Position numbers and translations under genes: made by a program
Part shown: in pieces, positions 17,821-27,660 of the stretch
Layout: every line of letters starts with the position of its first letter
Position numbering within the stretch: the stretch's first letter is position 1
Assembly (NCBI RefSeq): GCF_000020525.1
Contig: NC_011026.1
Location: forward strand, 2,958,001 to 3,022,000
Length of the DNA: 64,000 nucleotides
Direction of reading: 5' to 3'
Origin: Chloroherpeton thalassium ATCC 35110
GTDB taxonomy: Bacteria; Bacteroidota; Chlorobiia; Chlorobiales; Chloroherpetonaceae
Notes under the pieces: model-generated
Database searches by the model: none
What the model was told of the DNA's origin: nothing
What the model saw: only the letters and a program-made list of their open reading frames with translations

Positions 17821-18915
17821 TTACGCGCGGCGCTTTTTTTCCGCCAGCTTTTCCATTAAATATTGCTCGATATTTTCTACCGTTTTTTCAATGGAAAAAT
17901 GCGTTTGCACACGCGCAAGGCCATTTTCCTCAAACTTGCGAAGCATCGCTTCGTCATCGATGATCGTACGGATAGCGTCGGCAAGCGCGGCGGGATTTCG
18001 CGGCGGGACAATCAAACCCGTTTTCTGATGTTCCATCAGTTCGCCGGTTCCGTTGACGTCTGTCGCGACAACGGCTTTTCCAAGCGCCATCGCTTCCATC
18101 ACCACATTCGGCATGCCTTCAAAAATCGAGGCCAAGACAAACAGCGTGCAGCCTTTCATGTACGGGTCGACATTTTCGGAAAATCCCAAAAAGTGAAACG
18201 ACGCTTCCAATCCGTTTTTTTTCACCAACGCTTTTAATTCCTGTTCCAGTTTTCCTTTTCCCGAAACCGCAAACACCAAATCGTCGCGCTCTTTTTTCAA
18301 AATAGCGGCGGCTTCAATCAGATAAGGAAAGCCTTTTTGCTCGGCGAGCCGACCGGCGCTGAAAATGACTTTTTTGCCCGGAAAATCCTTTGCGAAATCA
18401 TAAGCCGGCACATGGGATTTGTCCTCGATGCCGTTGTAAATCACCTTGACAAAATCGGGCGCGAACCAGCCGTAAGTGGCATAAACGGCCTTGATGCTCT
18501 CGGTGTTGGTGATAATGCCGTCGACAAGTTTCGTCAGCGTGAGTTTGTGTCGCCAGCTTTTTCCGCAAAGCAACATGCCGTGACGCGCGATCACAAGCGG
18601 ACTTTTCAGCAACCGCGCCGCCAAACCCGCCACGCGCACATCTTTGTTCAGGTTGCAAATCAGCACATCGATGTTTTCTTGCGCCAAAAAAGTTTTGATG
18701 CGAGCCGTTGTAACCGGACTAAAATCGCCGTGAATGGTAAAAACCGCCGTTTCAACGCCGTGCTGCTGCGCCGCCTTGAGAATCATGGAGTCTTCACGGC
18801 TGGCCAAAATAACTCGATGGCCTCTTTTCAAAAGCCCGCTCGCCGATTTCACCATCCATTTTTCGCCGCCGCCGTAACTGTTTTTTCCGATGGAGTTTAT
18901 AAACATAATGTTCAT
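17821..18915 (-). CDS. GT4-type glycosyltransferase
   Basis: A 364-residue GT-B enzyme. The ATG at 18915 is chosen because an upstream in-frame start (18951) would overlap the preceding gene and add non-homologous residues. The N-terminal domain starts MNIMFINSIG...GGGEKW; the C-terminal nucleotide-sugar domain has FSAGRLAEQKGFPYLIEA and the E-x7-E-like region ASIFEGMPNVVMEAMALG. It probably adds a sugar to a lipopolysaccharide or exopolysaccharide on the cytoplasmic face. It forms a tight cluster with the next two upstream genes and is similar to its neighbour at 18924-19997. Confidence 0.9.
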   Translation of the reverse strand: MNIMFINSIGKNSYGGGEKWMVKSASGLLKRGHRVILASREDSMILKAAQQHGVETAVFTIHGDFSPVTTARIKTFLAQENIDVLICNLNKDVRVAGLAARLLKSPLVIARHGMLLCGKSWRHKLTLTKLVDGIITNTESIKAVYATYGWFAPDFVKVIYNGIEDKSHVPAYDFAKDFPGKKVIFSAGRLAEQKGFPYLIEAAAILKKERDDLVFAVSGKGKLEQELKALVKKNGLEASFHFLGFSENVDPYMKGCTLFVLASIFEGMPNVVMEAMALGKAVVATDVNGTGELMEHQKTGLIVPPRNPAALADAIRTIIDDEAMLRKFEENGLARVQTHFSIEKTVENIEQYLMEKLAEKKRRA

Positions 18916-18923
18916 TTTTCCGA

Positions 18924-19997
18924 CTATCTCCCCTCTTTCACATCGTTGCAAAATGTCGCCATTTCCGAAGTCATTCGTTCCAGCGAAAACGCATTTTCGA
19001 CCTTCGCCTTGGCATTTTGCGCAAGCCGCCGGCGATACTCCGGCTGTTGATACAAGCTGAAAATCGCGTTGCTTAGCCCTGCAATATTATTATAGTCAAC
19101 GATGAGCACGTCTTGCTCGTGTTTTAAAATTTCCGTAACGCCTCCCGCCGGCGTGGTGATGGCGGCGCAGGCCATTGCGATGCCTTCCAAAAGCGCGTTG
19201 GCAAAGCCCTCATTTTTGGAAGTCATGGCAAACACATCGCTTTGTGCAAGCACGGGATACGGATTTTCCAAAAATCCCGTAAAATGCACTTTTTCGGCAA
19301 CGCCCAGCTCACGCGCCAGTGCTTTGTATTCCTCCATTTTAGGCCCATCGCCGATGATGACAAGCCCTGCGTCGGCGGCGTTTGAGCGCTTCAAAAATGC
19401 CGCAAAGCCTTGTATCAAAAAGTCAAAGCCTTTGCGATTGGTTACAAATCCCATCGCTGAAACGGTAAATGGAAATTTTTTCTCAAACTTGCTTTCGCTG
19501 GATTTTTTCAAAATGGCGTCTATTTCCAAACCGTTGTAAATCACTTTAATTTTATCAGCTTTCATATAGCTCGATTTGAGCAAGACCTCTTTGATTTCAC
19601 GCGCATTAACAATAATGCCGTCGGCCATTTTATTATAGACCCAGTTGTTATAAGCGCCATTTTTCAAATCGCGCACAATGCCCAGCCGAAGAATGTTTTT
19701 AGCGCCGGTCAATTTGCAGGCCAGCCCGGCCAACACATAATCTTTGCGCTTGGTCGGAATCAAAATCTCAATGCGCTCTTTTCGGATAATAGAAACCAAT
19801 TGCGAGATGGTGTAAAAATCAATTTCGCCGATAAACGGCAAGCGGTGTTTTGGCAAATCGAAACGCTCGCCGATGACCGGCTTACGATAGGCCAGCGCGA
19901 CATGATGCCCGTTTTTCCGAAGCGATGTCGCCGCCATCAGCGACCACTTTTCATTTCCACCCCACGCGCGGGCGGAATTCAGAAAAAGAAAATTCAT
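18924..19997 (-). CDS. GT4-type glycosyltransferase
   Basis: A 357-residue GT-B enzyme with N-terminal acceptor domain (FLFLNSARAWGGNEKW) and C-terminal donor domain (SAMGFVTNRKGFDFLIQGF, then KNEGFANALLEGIAMACA). It lies 8 bp before the downstream GT4 and shares its N-terminal pattern (NS..GG.EKW, GH.V.LA.R), so the two look like tandem paralogues. Role: assembly of a cell-surface glycan; donor and acceptor are unknown. Confidence 0.9.
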   Translation of the reverse strand: MNFLFLNSARAWGGNEKWSLMAATSLRKNGHHVALAYRKPVIGERFDLPKHRLPFIGEIDFYTISQLVSIIRKERIEILIPTKRKDYVLAGLACKLTGAKNILRLGIVRDLKNGAYNNWVYNKMADGIIVNAREIKEVLLKSSYMKADKIKVIYNGLEIDAILKKSSESKFEKKFPFTVSAMGFVTNRKGFDFLIQGFAAFLKRSNAADAGLVIIGDGPKMEEYKALARELGVAEKVHFTGFLENPYPVLAQSDVFAMTSKNEGFANALLEGIAMACAAITTPAGGVTEILKHEQDVLIVDYNNIAGLSNAIFSLYQQPEYRRRLAQNAKAKVENAFSLERMTSEMATFCNDVKEGR

Positions 19998-19998
19998 A

Positions 19999-20991
19999 TT
20001 AATGGCTTTTGGATAATTGACGCGGTTGGAAATGAAGTTCGCCGTTCAAATGCGAGGCGATGGCATTCAAGACGCGCTGCACGGAAATCATTTTTTTCCA
20101 ATGATGGCGAAGCGGCTTCGGCAAAGGAAACCACACGGCCTTTGAGCGGCGAGCCGAATAAGCCCAAACTTTTACGCTTCTGCGCCGGCTATAAATCCCG
20201 ACGGTTTTGATGCCGAGCGCATGAGCCAAATGATAAAACCCGCTGTCGTTGCCGATAAAAAGCTCGCACGCGGCCAGTTTCGGCAGCACCTCGCCGAGCG
20301 GCGCTTGAACGCGAATTAAATTTTTTTGCGCGGGCAAAAATTCCGGCGTGAAGGTTTCGGCTTCAAATTTTCCAATGAAAAAGAGAACCGTAACGCGCCC
20401 TGTTGCGATGAGCGCGTGCGTAAGTTCACGAAATTTTTCCGGCGGCCATGTTTTGTTTTTATCCGCCGCGCCAGGCTGAATGGCGATAACATGCTGCGAC
20501 GTATTGGAAACAGTTCGCAGAAATGCCTCTTTTGCAACCAGCTGCTCGGCTGTGAGCGGCAAAAGAAAATCGACATAGCCGGAAAGTTCGGGAAAAAGCA
20601 TTTTGAGTTGCTGAAATCGAATATCCAAGACGGGTTTTTTCGGCCATTTTTTGTGAGGCAACGCGGAAATCCAGTTCGGATTTTCAGCCGCTTGAAGAAT
20701 CGGTCGCCAAGGCGAGCGCTGATTTTCCGTGTTCCAAACCCAATCGAAGTTTTGCGCGCGAAGCCATGCCGCTTTTTCTTGGCTGCCTAACAGAGCAAGC
20801 GACTTGTGATCGATCAATTCTATGAAGTTGCGGAGATTTGGCGAAAGCGAGTAAAGACCGGGCGCCAGCAGTTGAATGTTTATCTCAGGCCGAGCGCCGC
20901 TGAGAGCCGCCAAACTTGGCAGCAAAGTCAGTGCATCGCCAAGTCCGCGTTCGGAAATTACCAGCAATTTTTTGCTACTGGACATAAACAT
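19999..20991 (-). CDS. glycosyltransferase family 9 (heptosyltransferase-like)
   Basis: A 330-residue GT-B protein with GT9 features: ERGLGDALTLLPSLAAL at the start, IAIQPGAADKNKTWPPEKF for donor binding and FIGNDSGFYHLAHALGIKTVGIYS near the C-terminus. GT9 enzymes transfer heptose or related sugars in lipopolysaccharide core synthesis. It ends 1 bp before the next GT4 start, so the three genes are one operon. It is divergent from the MsbA-like exporter. Confidence 0.88.
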   Translation of the reverse strand: MFMSSSKKLLVISERGLGDALTLLPSLAALSGARPEINIQLLAPGLYSLSPNLRNFIELIDHKSLALLGSQEKAAWLRAQNFDWVWNTENQRSPWRPILQAAENPNWISALPHKKWPKKPVLDIRFQQLKMLFPELSGYVDFLLPLTAEQLVAKEAFLRTVSNTSQHVIAIQPGAADKNKTWPPEKFRELTHALIATGRVTVLFFIGKFEAETFTPEFLPAQKNLIRVQAPLGEVLPKLAACELFIGNDSGFYHLAHALGIKTVGIYSRRRSVKVWAYSARRSKAVWFPLPKPLRHHWKKMISVQRVLNAIASHLNGELHFQPRQLSKSH

Positions 20992-21020
20992 TCGCCTGAA
21001 TCAGAACAGTTTTTTTGAGT

Positions 21021-21041
21021 CATGTTTTTCGAAAAAACATG
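21021..21041. repeat. near-palindrome in the divergent GT9/exporter region
   Basis: CATGTTTTT and AAAAACATG flank the centre, offset by one base, in the 200-bp gap between two divergent glycan genes. It could be a regulator site or a weak hairpin; no protein can be assigned. Confidence 0.3.
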
Positions 21042-21195
21042 TGAATATAACATTAATAGGCAAAGAATATCATAAATTTGACCTTGATGAGTATATTGAG
21101 TGTTTTTAACGACGGCCATTTACCATATTTTATGAGCTTTTGACAAACCGAAGTGAGCTGAACGAGCTTCGGGCGATATAAATTTTTTGTTCCGT

Positions 21196-23121
21196 ATGAA
21201 ATTCTACATTCGCGTTTTAAAGTATTTATCCCCTGAAACCCATCAAATTGTCTTGACCATCGTTGTTAGTCTGCTGACTTCACTTTTCAGCGTGGTATCG
21301 ATATATATGATTTTGCCACTTTTGAACACCGTCTTCAATAACAATACCGAGCAAGTTCAAACCGCACAGTCGGCAGAAAAAGCGTCGCCGCCAGTCCACA
21401 AACCTCGGGCTACTTCTGTTCAAAATATCATCGGAAATATCGATATCGATAGTTATAAGGAAGAACTCAAACACGCTTTTGAAAATCTTATCCAGGCTGA
21501 AACCAAACAAAAAACGCTGCTCAACATTTGCATTTTTCTCATCGTCGTCTTCTCGCTGAAAAATTTCTTCCTCTACTTGAATAACCAGCTTATCATTCGC
21601 GTGCAAACCAAGACGGCCAAAAAACTTCGCGACGAAGTTTTTAAGAAAATCATCCACATGCCGCTTTCCTATTTTCACGAACATAAGGTCGGCACGCTCA
21701 TGAATTATGTGCACCACGAGGTGACGGTGGTCCATGACGCGGTCAGCAGCAGCTTTGTGAACTTAATTCGCAATCCGCTGATGGTGTTTTTTATTGTGGT
21801 TGTGTTGGTCATTATTAGTTGGAAGCTCACGCTATTTGCGCTGATTATTTCCATTGCGAGTTTGATTTCCATTCGGTTTATCGGAAAAAAAATCAAAAGC
21901 TACGCGTCGATGATTCAATCACGGATGGGCAATTTAAACTCCAAGCTTCAAGAAGTCTTCAATGGGATTAAGCTCATCAAGGCCAATTCGATGGAGAATT
22001 ATGAAGTGGATCGCTTCACGGATTTCACCAACGAATTTCGCCGCATTTCTCTAAAATCAAACCAGCTAAAAGGAATCACAGGTCCGCTAAACGAAACGTT
22101 TGGTGTAGCGGCCATTGCGATTGCGCTTTGGTTCGGCGGCATTCAAGTTTTTTCGGGTGAAATGTCCTCTGTTGAGCTGATTGTGTTTGCGTTCGCGCTG
22201 TTTTCCGTGATGCAGCCGGTAAAGGCCATTTCGCAAGCTTATACCAAAATCCAAGAAGGGCTTGGCTCGGCAAAACGCATTTTTAAAATCATCGATGCGG
22301 AATCGGATTTGAAAAATGGCATGCGAGAAATTGAGAGTTTTACTGATTCGATCAAGCTGGAAAATATTTGGTTTAGCTATCACAAAACGGAAAATTCGGA
22401 AGTGCTTCGCGATGTGTCGCTCGAAATCAAAAAAGGTGAAACGGTTGCGCTGGTTGGCTCGTCCGGTTCAGGCAAATCGACGCTCGTTGATTTGATTTTG
22501 CGATTTTACGACGTCGACAAAGGCCGGATTTTGGTCGACGGCTACGACATTAAAGATTACGATTTGAATTCTTTGCGAAAAATGTTCGGCGTGGTCACAC
22601 AGGAAGTCATTTTGTTTAACGATAGCATCGCGGGCAACATTGCCTACGGAACGGGGAAAAATGCGTCGGCTGAAGAGATTGTGGAAGCCGCCAAAATCGC
22701 CAACGCACATGAATTTATTGAAAAAGCGGCGCAAAAATTTGACACAAACATCGGCGATAGAGGCTTGCGACTTTCCGGCGGCCAACGCCAGCGGCTTTCC
22801 ATTGCCCGCGCCATGCTAAAAAATCCACCGATTCTGATATTTGACGAAGCCACAAGCGCCCTCGACAACGAATCCGAAAAACTTGTTCAAGACGCCATCA
22901 ACAACGCCATGCGCGACCGAACGGCCATTGTGATTGCGCATCGCCTTTCAACCATCAAAAGCGCCGATAAAATTGTGGTCATGGACAAAGGAAAAGTCGT
23001 TGAAGTTGGCTCACATTTTGAGCTACTGGAAAGAAATGGGATTTATAAAAAACTGTACAACATGCAATTTCTTACACCCGGCGATGAAAGCCCCTCGTTC
23101 CACAAACTGGAGAATAATTGA
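21196..23121 (+). CDS. MsbA-like ABC exporter (fused membrane and ATPase domains)
   Basis: A 641-residue half-transporter. The ATG at 21196 is preferred over a TTG three codons upstream. About six membrane segments lie in the first 330 residues, followed by the nucleotide-binding domain with Walker A GSSGSGKSTL near residue 421, signature LSGGQRQRLS, Walker B ILIFDEATSALD and the H-loop IAHRLSTI. It would act as a homodimer that flips lipid A-core or another lipid-linked glycan across the inner membrane; the neighbouring glycosyltransferases support that role. It lies 3 bp before the epimerase gene. Confidence 0.9.
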   Translation: MKFYIRVLKYLSPETHQIVLTIVVSLLTSLFSVVSIYMILPLLNTVFNNNTEQVQTAQSAEKASPPVHKPRATSVQNIIGNIDIDSYKEELKHAFENLIQAETKQKTLLNICIFLIVVFSLKNFFLYLNNQLIIRVQTKTAKKLRDEVFKKIIHMPLSYFHEHKVGTLMNYVHHEVTVVHDAVSSSFVNLIRNPLMVFFIVVVLVIISWKLTLFALIISIASLISIRFIGKKIKSYASMIQSRMGNLNSKLQEVFNGIKLIKANSMENYEVDRFTDFTNEFRRISLKSNQLKGITGPLNETFGVAAIAIALWFGGIQVFSGEMSSVELIVFAFALFSVMQPVKAISQAYTKIQEGLGSAKRIFKIIDAESDLKNGMREIESFTDSIKLENIWFSYHKTENSEVLRDVSLEIKKGETVALVGSSGSGKSTLVDLILRFYDVDKGRILVDGYDIKDYDLNSLRKMFGVVTQEVILFNDSIAGNIAYGTGKNASAEEIVEAAKIANAHEFIEKAAQKFDTNIGDRGLRLSGGQRQRLSIARAMLKNPPILIFDEATSALDNESEKLVQDAINNAMRDRTAIVIAHRLSTIKSADKIVVMDKGKVVEVGSHFELLERNGIYKKLYNMQFLTPGDESPSFHKLENN

Positions 23122-23124
23122 TCT

Positions 23125-24081
23125 ATGAAACACGTTCTTATTACCGGCGGCGCCGGATTTATCGGAAGTCATTTGGTCGATTCGCTTTTGGCGGATAATT
23201 ACAAAGTCACCTGCATTGATAATTTCGATGCGTTTTACGCCCGCGAGATTAAGGAAAAAAACATTGCGCCACACCGCGAAAATCCAAATTATCAATTACT
23301 TGAACTTGATATTCGCGATTATGCCAGCTTAGAAAAAGCCGCTAACGAACCTTATGATATCATCGTACATTTAGCAGCGAAAGCCGGCGTTCGCCCAAGC
23401 ATTCAAGACCCGATCGCTTATCAGCAAGTCAATGTTCAAGGCACGCAAAACATGCTGGAGTTGGCTAAAAAGCTTGGCGTCAAGCAATTTGTGTTCGCAT
23501 CTTCAAGCAGCGTTTATGGCGTGAATCCCAATGTGCCGTGGCGCGAGGACGACCATGTGCTCATGCCGATTAGTCCTTACGCGGCAACCAAAGTTTCCGG
23601 TGAACTTTTGGGACATGTATATAGCCACCTCTATGGTATTCGATTTATTGCACTTCGCTTTTTTACCGTTTTTGGTCCCCGACAGCGCCCGGATCTGGCT
23701 ATCCACAAATTTTCAAAACGAATGCTTGAAGGCACGCCGATTCAGGTTTTTGGCGACGGCACCACGCGGCGCGATTACACCTACATCGACGATATTATTC
23801 AAGGTATCCGCAAAGCGATGGCTTATGAGGCAAGTTTATTTGAAGTCATCAATCTTGGCAACAACACACCGGTAACCATGAATGAATTGCTTGCGGCGCT
23901 CGAATCGGCGCTTGGCGTGGCACCTAAAATTGAGCGATTGCCTGAACAACCCGGCGACGTGCCACAAACTTACGCCAGCATTGAAAACGCTCAAAAGCTG
24001 CTCGGATATCAGGTGACAACACCAATTTTGGAAGGCCTTCAAAAATTTAACGACTGGATTCGCGGCTATTACAAATTTTAA
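23125..24081 (+). CDS. NAD-dependent sugar-nucleotide epimerase (extended SDR)
   Basis: A 318-residue extended SDR enzyme with the NAD-binding GGAGFIGSH motif at the N-terminus, the SSSSVYG serine region and the YAATK catalytic YxxxK. The sequence around FFTVFGPRQRPDLAIHKF is typical of UDP-glucuronate 4-epimerase and related UDP-glucose epimerase-like enzymes. It likely supplies a nucleotide sugar for the glycans built by the neighbouring transferases. Directly downstream of the exporter. Confidence 0.9.
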   Translation: MKHVLITGGAGFIGSHLVDSLLADNYKVTCIDNFDAFYAREIKEKNIAPHRENPNYQLLELDIRDYASLEKAANEPYDIIVHLAAKAGVRPSIQDPIAYQQVNVQGTQNMLELAKKLGVKQFVFASSSSVYGVNPNVPWREDDHVLMPISPYAATKVSGELLGHVYSHLYGIRFIALRFFTVFGPRQRPDLAIHKFSKRMLEGTPIQVFGDGTTRRDYTYIDDIIQGIRKAMAYEASLFEVINLGNNTPVTMNELLAALESALGVAPKIERLPEQPGDVPQTYASIENAQKLLGYQVTTPILEGLQKFNDWIRGYYKF

Positions 24082-24234
24082 TGTTCTTCGTTTAAGCCTA
24101 TTTTTTCATACTGTTAGGCACTTTGAGTAAAAATTGACGCTTTCATGCGCTCGTTTTTAATGAAACATTTCCCATCTTAGAGGGTCTGACTTCAAAATAT
24201 GGCTTAGACTTTTAAACAACTCAAAACTGAGTTT

Positions 24235-25161
24235 ATGAAGAACTTTCTTGTCTTAGCGATTTGCTTTTTGGCTTTTTCCCCGCTTTCTCATGGAACTGAA
24301 AAATGGCTCGTTGCCGACGACTCTCTTTCGGCTGTTGATGATAGCCTAACAGATGCCGACAACGAGCCCGATTCGAGCAGCAGTGCAACCCTTCTTCCTG
24401 ATTCACTGTTGCTTCCGAATCCAGCCTATGCAACTTTCAAATTTCGCCATGCTCCCAATCATGCGTTCGAAACAGGCGAGGTTTTAAAATACCGCATCAA
24501 ATACGGTCCTGTAACAGCGGTGAACACCGAAATATCCGTCGCAAACGATACCGTCGTTCGCGGACATGATTGCTATCAAATCACCTATAAAGCCAGCACC
24601 TTACCGTTTTTTGACACCTTTTTCAAAGTTCGCGACCTTTATCAATCCTTCATCGATAAAAAAGGAATCTATCCGGTTCGCTATACCCGGCAGGTAGAAG
24701 AAGGCAATTATAAAAGCAGCAACGAACTTGAGTTTTTCCACGAGCGCGGCCAGGTTTGGTCACGAAAACGCAACAAACTTTTCAATATTGAACCCTACAC
24801 GCACGACATTCTCTCCGCCTATTTTTACTTTCGCACGCTCAATTTGCAGAAACTGAAAAAAGGCGATGTGGTTACCATTAAAAATTTCAGCGATCAGAAG
24901 TCCTATAAATTAGACATCAAAATTCACCGGCGCGATATTATTGAAACCGAGTTGGGCATTTTTAGAACCATCGTTGTAGAGCCGCTGGTTCAAGGCGCTG
25001 GATTGTTTAAAAGCGAAGGAAAAATTATTATTTGGATGACGGACGACGAAAATAAGATTCCGCTGCGCATTTCAATTAATGTGCTTGTCGGTTCGCTTTA
25101 CGCTGAAATCATTGAAATCAGTGGGTTGAAAAACAAGAAAACCGCGAAGCTTGATTGGTAA
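24235..25161 (+). CDS. DUF3108 exported protein
   Basis: A 308-residue protein with an N-terminal signal peptide (about residues 1-20) and a low-complexity Ser/Asp-rich linker to about residue 65. The remainder matches the DUF3108 pattern: FETGEVLKYRIKYGP, SFIDKKGIYPVRYTRQVEEG, and IIIWMTDDENKIPLRI near the end. Members are periplasmic or outer-membrane-associated beta-rich proteins of unknown function. It stands alone between the glycan genes and nuoK. Confidence 0.8.
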   Translation: MKNFLVLAICFLAFSPLSHGTEKWLVADDSLSAVDDSLTDADNEPDSSSSATLLPDSLLLPNPAYATFKFRHAPNHAFETGEVLKYRIKYGPVTAVNTEISVANDTVVRGHDCYQITYKASTLPFFDTFFKVRDLYQSFIDKKGIYPVRYTRQVEEGNYKSSNELEFFHERGQVWSRKRNKLFNIEPYTHDILSAYFYFRTLNLQKLKKGDVVTIKNFSDQKSYKLDIKIHRRDIIETELGIFRTIVVEPLVQGAGLFKSEGKIIIWMTDDENKIPLRISINVLVGSLYAEIIEISGLKNKKTAKLDW

Positions 25162-25270
25162 ACGAGCTTGAAAATAACTGATTTTAAAGGTTATAACCGA
25201 ACGGTTTTTCTATATTAGATTAAGCATTTCAAGCAGCCCTTTATACTTTTAACATAAGCAGCAACACCCT

Positions 25271-25576
25271 ATGGAAATTGAACTTGGCCATTACCTCGCA
25301 CTAAGCGCATTCGTTTTCATTTGTGGCGTTTTAGGTGTTCTGACACGCCGCAACGCGATTATCATTTTTATGTCGATCGAGTTGATGCTGAATGCTGTGA
25401 ATTTAAGTTTTGTGGCTTTTTCGCATTACCTCTCCGATATCGCCGGCCAAATGATGGTCTTTTTTGTCATGACCGTTGCGGCGGCGGAAGCTGCTGTGGG
25501 ACTGGCGATCGTGATTTCGCTTTTTCGAAATAAACAAACCGTCAATATTGACGAGATAAATCTCTTGAAAGGCTAA
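25271..25576 (+). CDS. nuoK: NADH-quinone oxidoreductase subunit K
   Basis: A 101-residue membrane protein with three transmembrane helices and the NuoK pattern [16 protein letters not shown], including the conserved membrane Glu, and [19 protein letters not shown]. It is part of the proton-translocating arm of complex I. nuoJ and the peripheral-arm genes are not upstream here, so the complex I genes are split in this genome. Confidence 0.95.
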
Positions 25577-25702
25577 TCTGGATCATTCTGTTTTTTAGCG
25601 TTGAATGATTATCAGCCCAATTTTGACTAAAAAAGCAATTGCAACTTCGCACAGCGTGCCATTTTAGCGAAAAAATCCTAACAAAAAAACGCGTCGAGTT
25701 TT

Positions 25703-27634
25703 ATGGAAAATTGGATTTTCTTAACCGTCCTTTTGCCGCTTATCGGTTTTCTGATAAACGGCGCACTGTATTTGGCCGGCTTTTCAAAAAAGCAGGAAAT
25801 TGGCAGAGAAATGCTCGTCGGCGGCTTTTCGGCGACCGTCATTTTGGTGCCGTTTTTCATCCTGTTAAAAACATTTCTGGATTATCCGTCGGATCACGAT
25901 GCCCAGCCGCTGCTTTTTCCAATTTACCAATGGATAGAAGCCGGTGGATTAGATATTAGCATCACTTACAGAATCGATTCGCTCTCGCTTTTGATGGGGC
26001 TGGTGGTTACGGGCGTCGGCAGCTTGATTCATATCTACTCAATCGGCTACATGCACGGCGATAAGGATTTTGCCCGCTTTTTCAGCTATCTGAATCTTTT
26101 CATTTTCGCCATGATGAATTTGATTTTGGCTGAAAGCATGCCGCTCATGTTTCTCGGTTGGGAAGGCGTGGGGCTTTGCTCTTATCTGCTTATCGGATTT
26201 TGGTACGACAAAAAATTTGACGGCGTCGGCATTACTTGGACGGGTAATGCGGCCAATAAGGCGTTCATTGTGAATCGCATCGGCGATTTTGCGATGCTCA
26301 TTGCCATGTTTCTCATTTTTCAAAATATTGGCCGGTTGGATTTTACGGGCATTTTGTCCGGCGCGGCAAGCCTTGATGCCGGCCTCGCGTTTTGGATTAC
26401 GCTGCTCATCTTCATCGGTAGCACGGGAAAATCCGCGCAAATTCCGCTTTTCGTTTGGCTGCCCGACGCCATGGCTGGCCCGACGCCCGTTTCGGCGTTG
26501 ATTCACGCAGCAACAATGGTTACGAGCGGAATTTACCTTATCGCACGGCTTTCGCCGCTCTTTCTGCTCGCGCCCGAAACCATGCACATCATCGCTGTGG
26601 TCGGCACTTTGACGGCCATCATGGCGGGAACAATCGGCATTGTGCAGAACGATATTAAAAAAGTGCTAGCTTATTCGACCGTGTCGCAGTTGGGCTATAT
26701 GTTTCTTGCGCTTGGCATCGGCGCGTTCAGCACGGCGATTTTCCATGTGGCGACCCATGCGTTTTTCAAAGCGTGCCTCTTTTTGGGCAGCGGCAGCGTG
26801 ATTCACGGGATGCACGAAGAGCAGGACATTCGCAAAATGGGCGGTCTTTTCAAAAAAATGCCATCGACGGCCATCACCTTTTTGATTGCGACTTTTGCGC
26901 TGGCTGGATTTCCACTCACCGCCGGATTTTTCAGCAAAGACGCCATTTTGGCTGCGGCGTTCGGTTCGCATAACACCCTGCTTTACGGCGTCGGTGTTTT
27001 AACCGCAGTCATCACGGCGTTTTATAGCATGAGGCTCTATACGCTCACCTTTCTTGGGAATCCGCGTTGGAGCGAACACGCGCATCCGCACGAATCGCCG
27101 GCGGTGATGACTTTGCCGCTTTGGGTGCTTGCCGCGCTCTCGCTCGTCGGCGGATTTATTGGGCTTCCGCCTGTGGTTCAAGAAACCAATTGGATTGACG
27201 GCTGGCTGCATAGCGCCGTTGAAATCGGGCATTTTCACCTTTCGCATGAAACGGAATGGCTGCTCATTGCGCTCTCAGGTGGCCTTTCGATTGTGGGCTT
27301 GCTGATAGGCTATTTTATCTATTCGAAAAAACTTGAATTGGCCGAGAAAGCCAAATCGCAATTGGCCTTTATTTACCAAACGTTTTTAAATAAGTATTAC
27401 ATCGACGAACTCTACGAGAAAATTGTCTCTACCCCTGTTCAATTTCTTGCCGATAAGATATTTTATCCCTTTGATAAATATGGCATAGATGGAACGGTCA
27501 ATGGCACGGGAACATTTTTCCTTAAACTAAGCGAGCTATTTAGAAAGCTTCAAGATGGCGCTACACAAAGCTATGCCTTAACGATCACAATTGGGATTGT
27601 TATCATCACAACCTTATTGGTGCTTAAATTTTAG
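25703..27634 (+). CDS. nuoL: NADH-quinone oxidoreductase subunit L
   Basis: A 643-residue antiporter-like subunit with many membrane helices and the NuoL signatures GWEGVGLCSYLLIGFW, GSTGKSAQIPLFVWLPDAM and TPVSALIHAATMV, followed by the C-terminal lateral helix region. It pumps protons as the distal unit of the complex I membrane arm. It follows nuoK by 126 bp, and the sensor kinase gene starts 26 bp after it. Confidence 0.96.
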   Translation: MENWIFLTVLLPLIGFLINGALYLAGFSKKQEIGREMLVGGFSATVILVPFFILLKTFLDYPSDHDAQPLLFPIYQWIEAGGLDISITYRIDSLSLLMGLVVTGVGSLIHIYSIGYMHGDKDFARFFSYLNLFIFAMMNLILAESMPLMFLGWEGVGLCSYLLIGFWYDKKFDGVGITWTGNAANKAFIVNRIGDFAMLIAMFLIFQNIGRLDFTGILSGAASLDAGLAFWITLLIFIGSTGKSAQIPLFVWLPDAMAGPTPVSALIHAATMVTSGIYLIARLSPLFLLAPETMHIIAVVGTLTAIMAGTIGIVQNDIKKVLAYSTVSQLGYMFLALGIGAFSTAIFHVATHAFFKACLFLGSGSVIHGMHEEQDIRKMGGLFKKMPSTAITFLIATFALAGFPLTAGFFSKDAILAAAFGSHNTLLYGVGVLTAVITAFYSMRLYTLTFLGNPRWSEHAHPHESPAVMTLPLWVLAALSLVGGFIGLPPVVQETNWIDGWLHSAVEIGHFHLSHETEWLLIALSGGLSIVGLLIGYFIYSKKLELAEKAKSQLAFIYQTFLNKYYIDELYEKIVSTPVQFLADKIFYPFDKYGIDGTVNGTGTFFLKLSELFRKLQDGATQSYALTITIGIVIITTLLVLKF

Positions 27635-27660
27635 AACTGTCATCGAATTCTATATCGATT

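Noticed and set aside
25190-25217. Promoter before nuoK with AACCG/CGGTT inverted repeat and TATATT
   Set aside because: No acceptable -35 box at the right distance, and the inverted repeat is only 5 bp.
26039-26587. Minus-strand frame opposite nuoL
   Set aside because: It is fully inside nuoL, with highly charged and unnatural composition.
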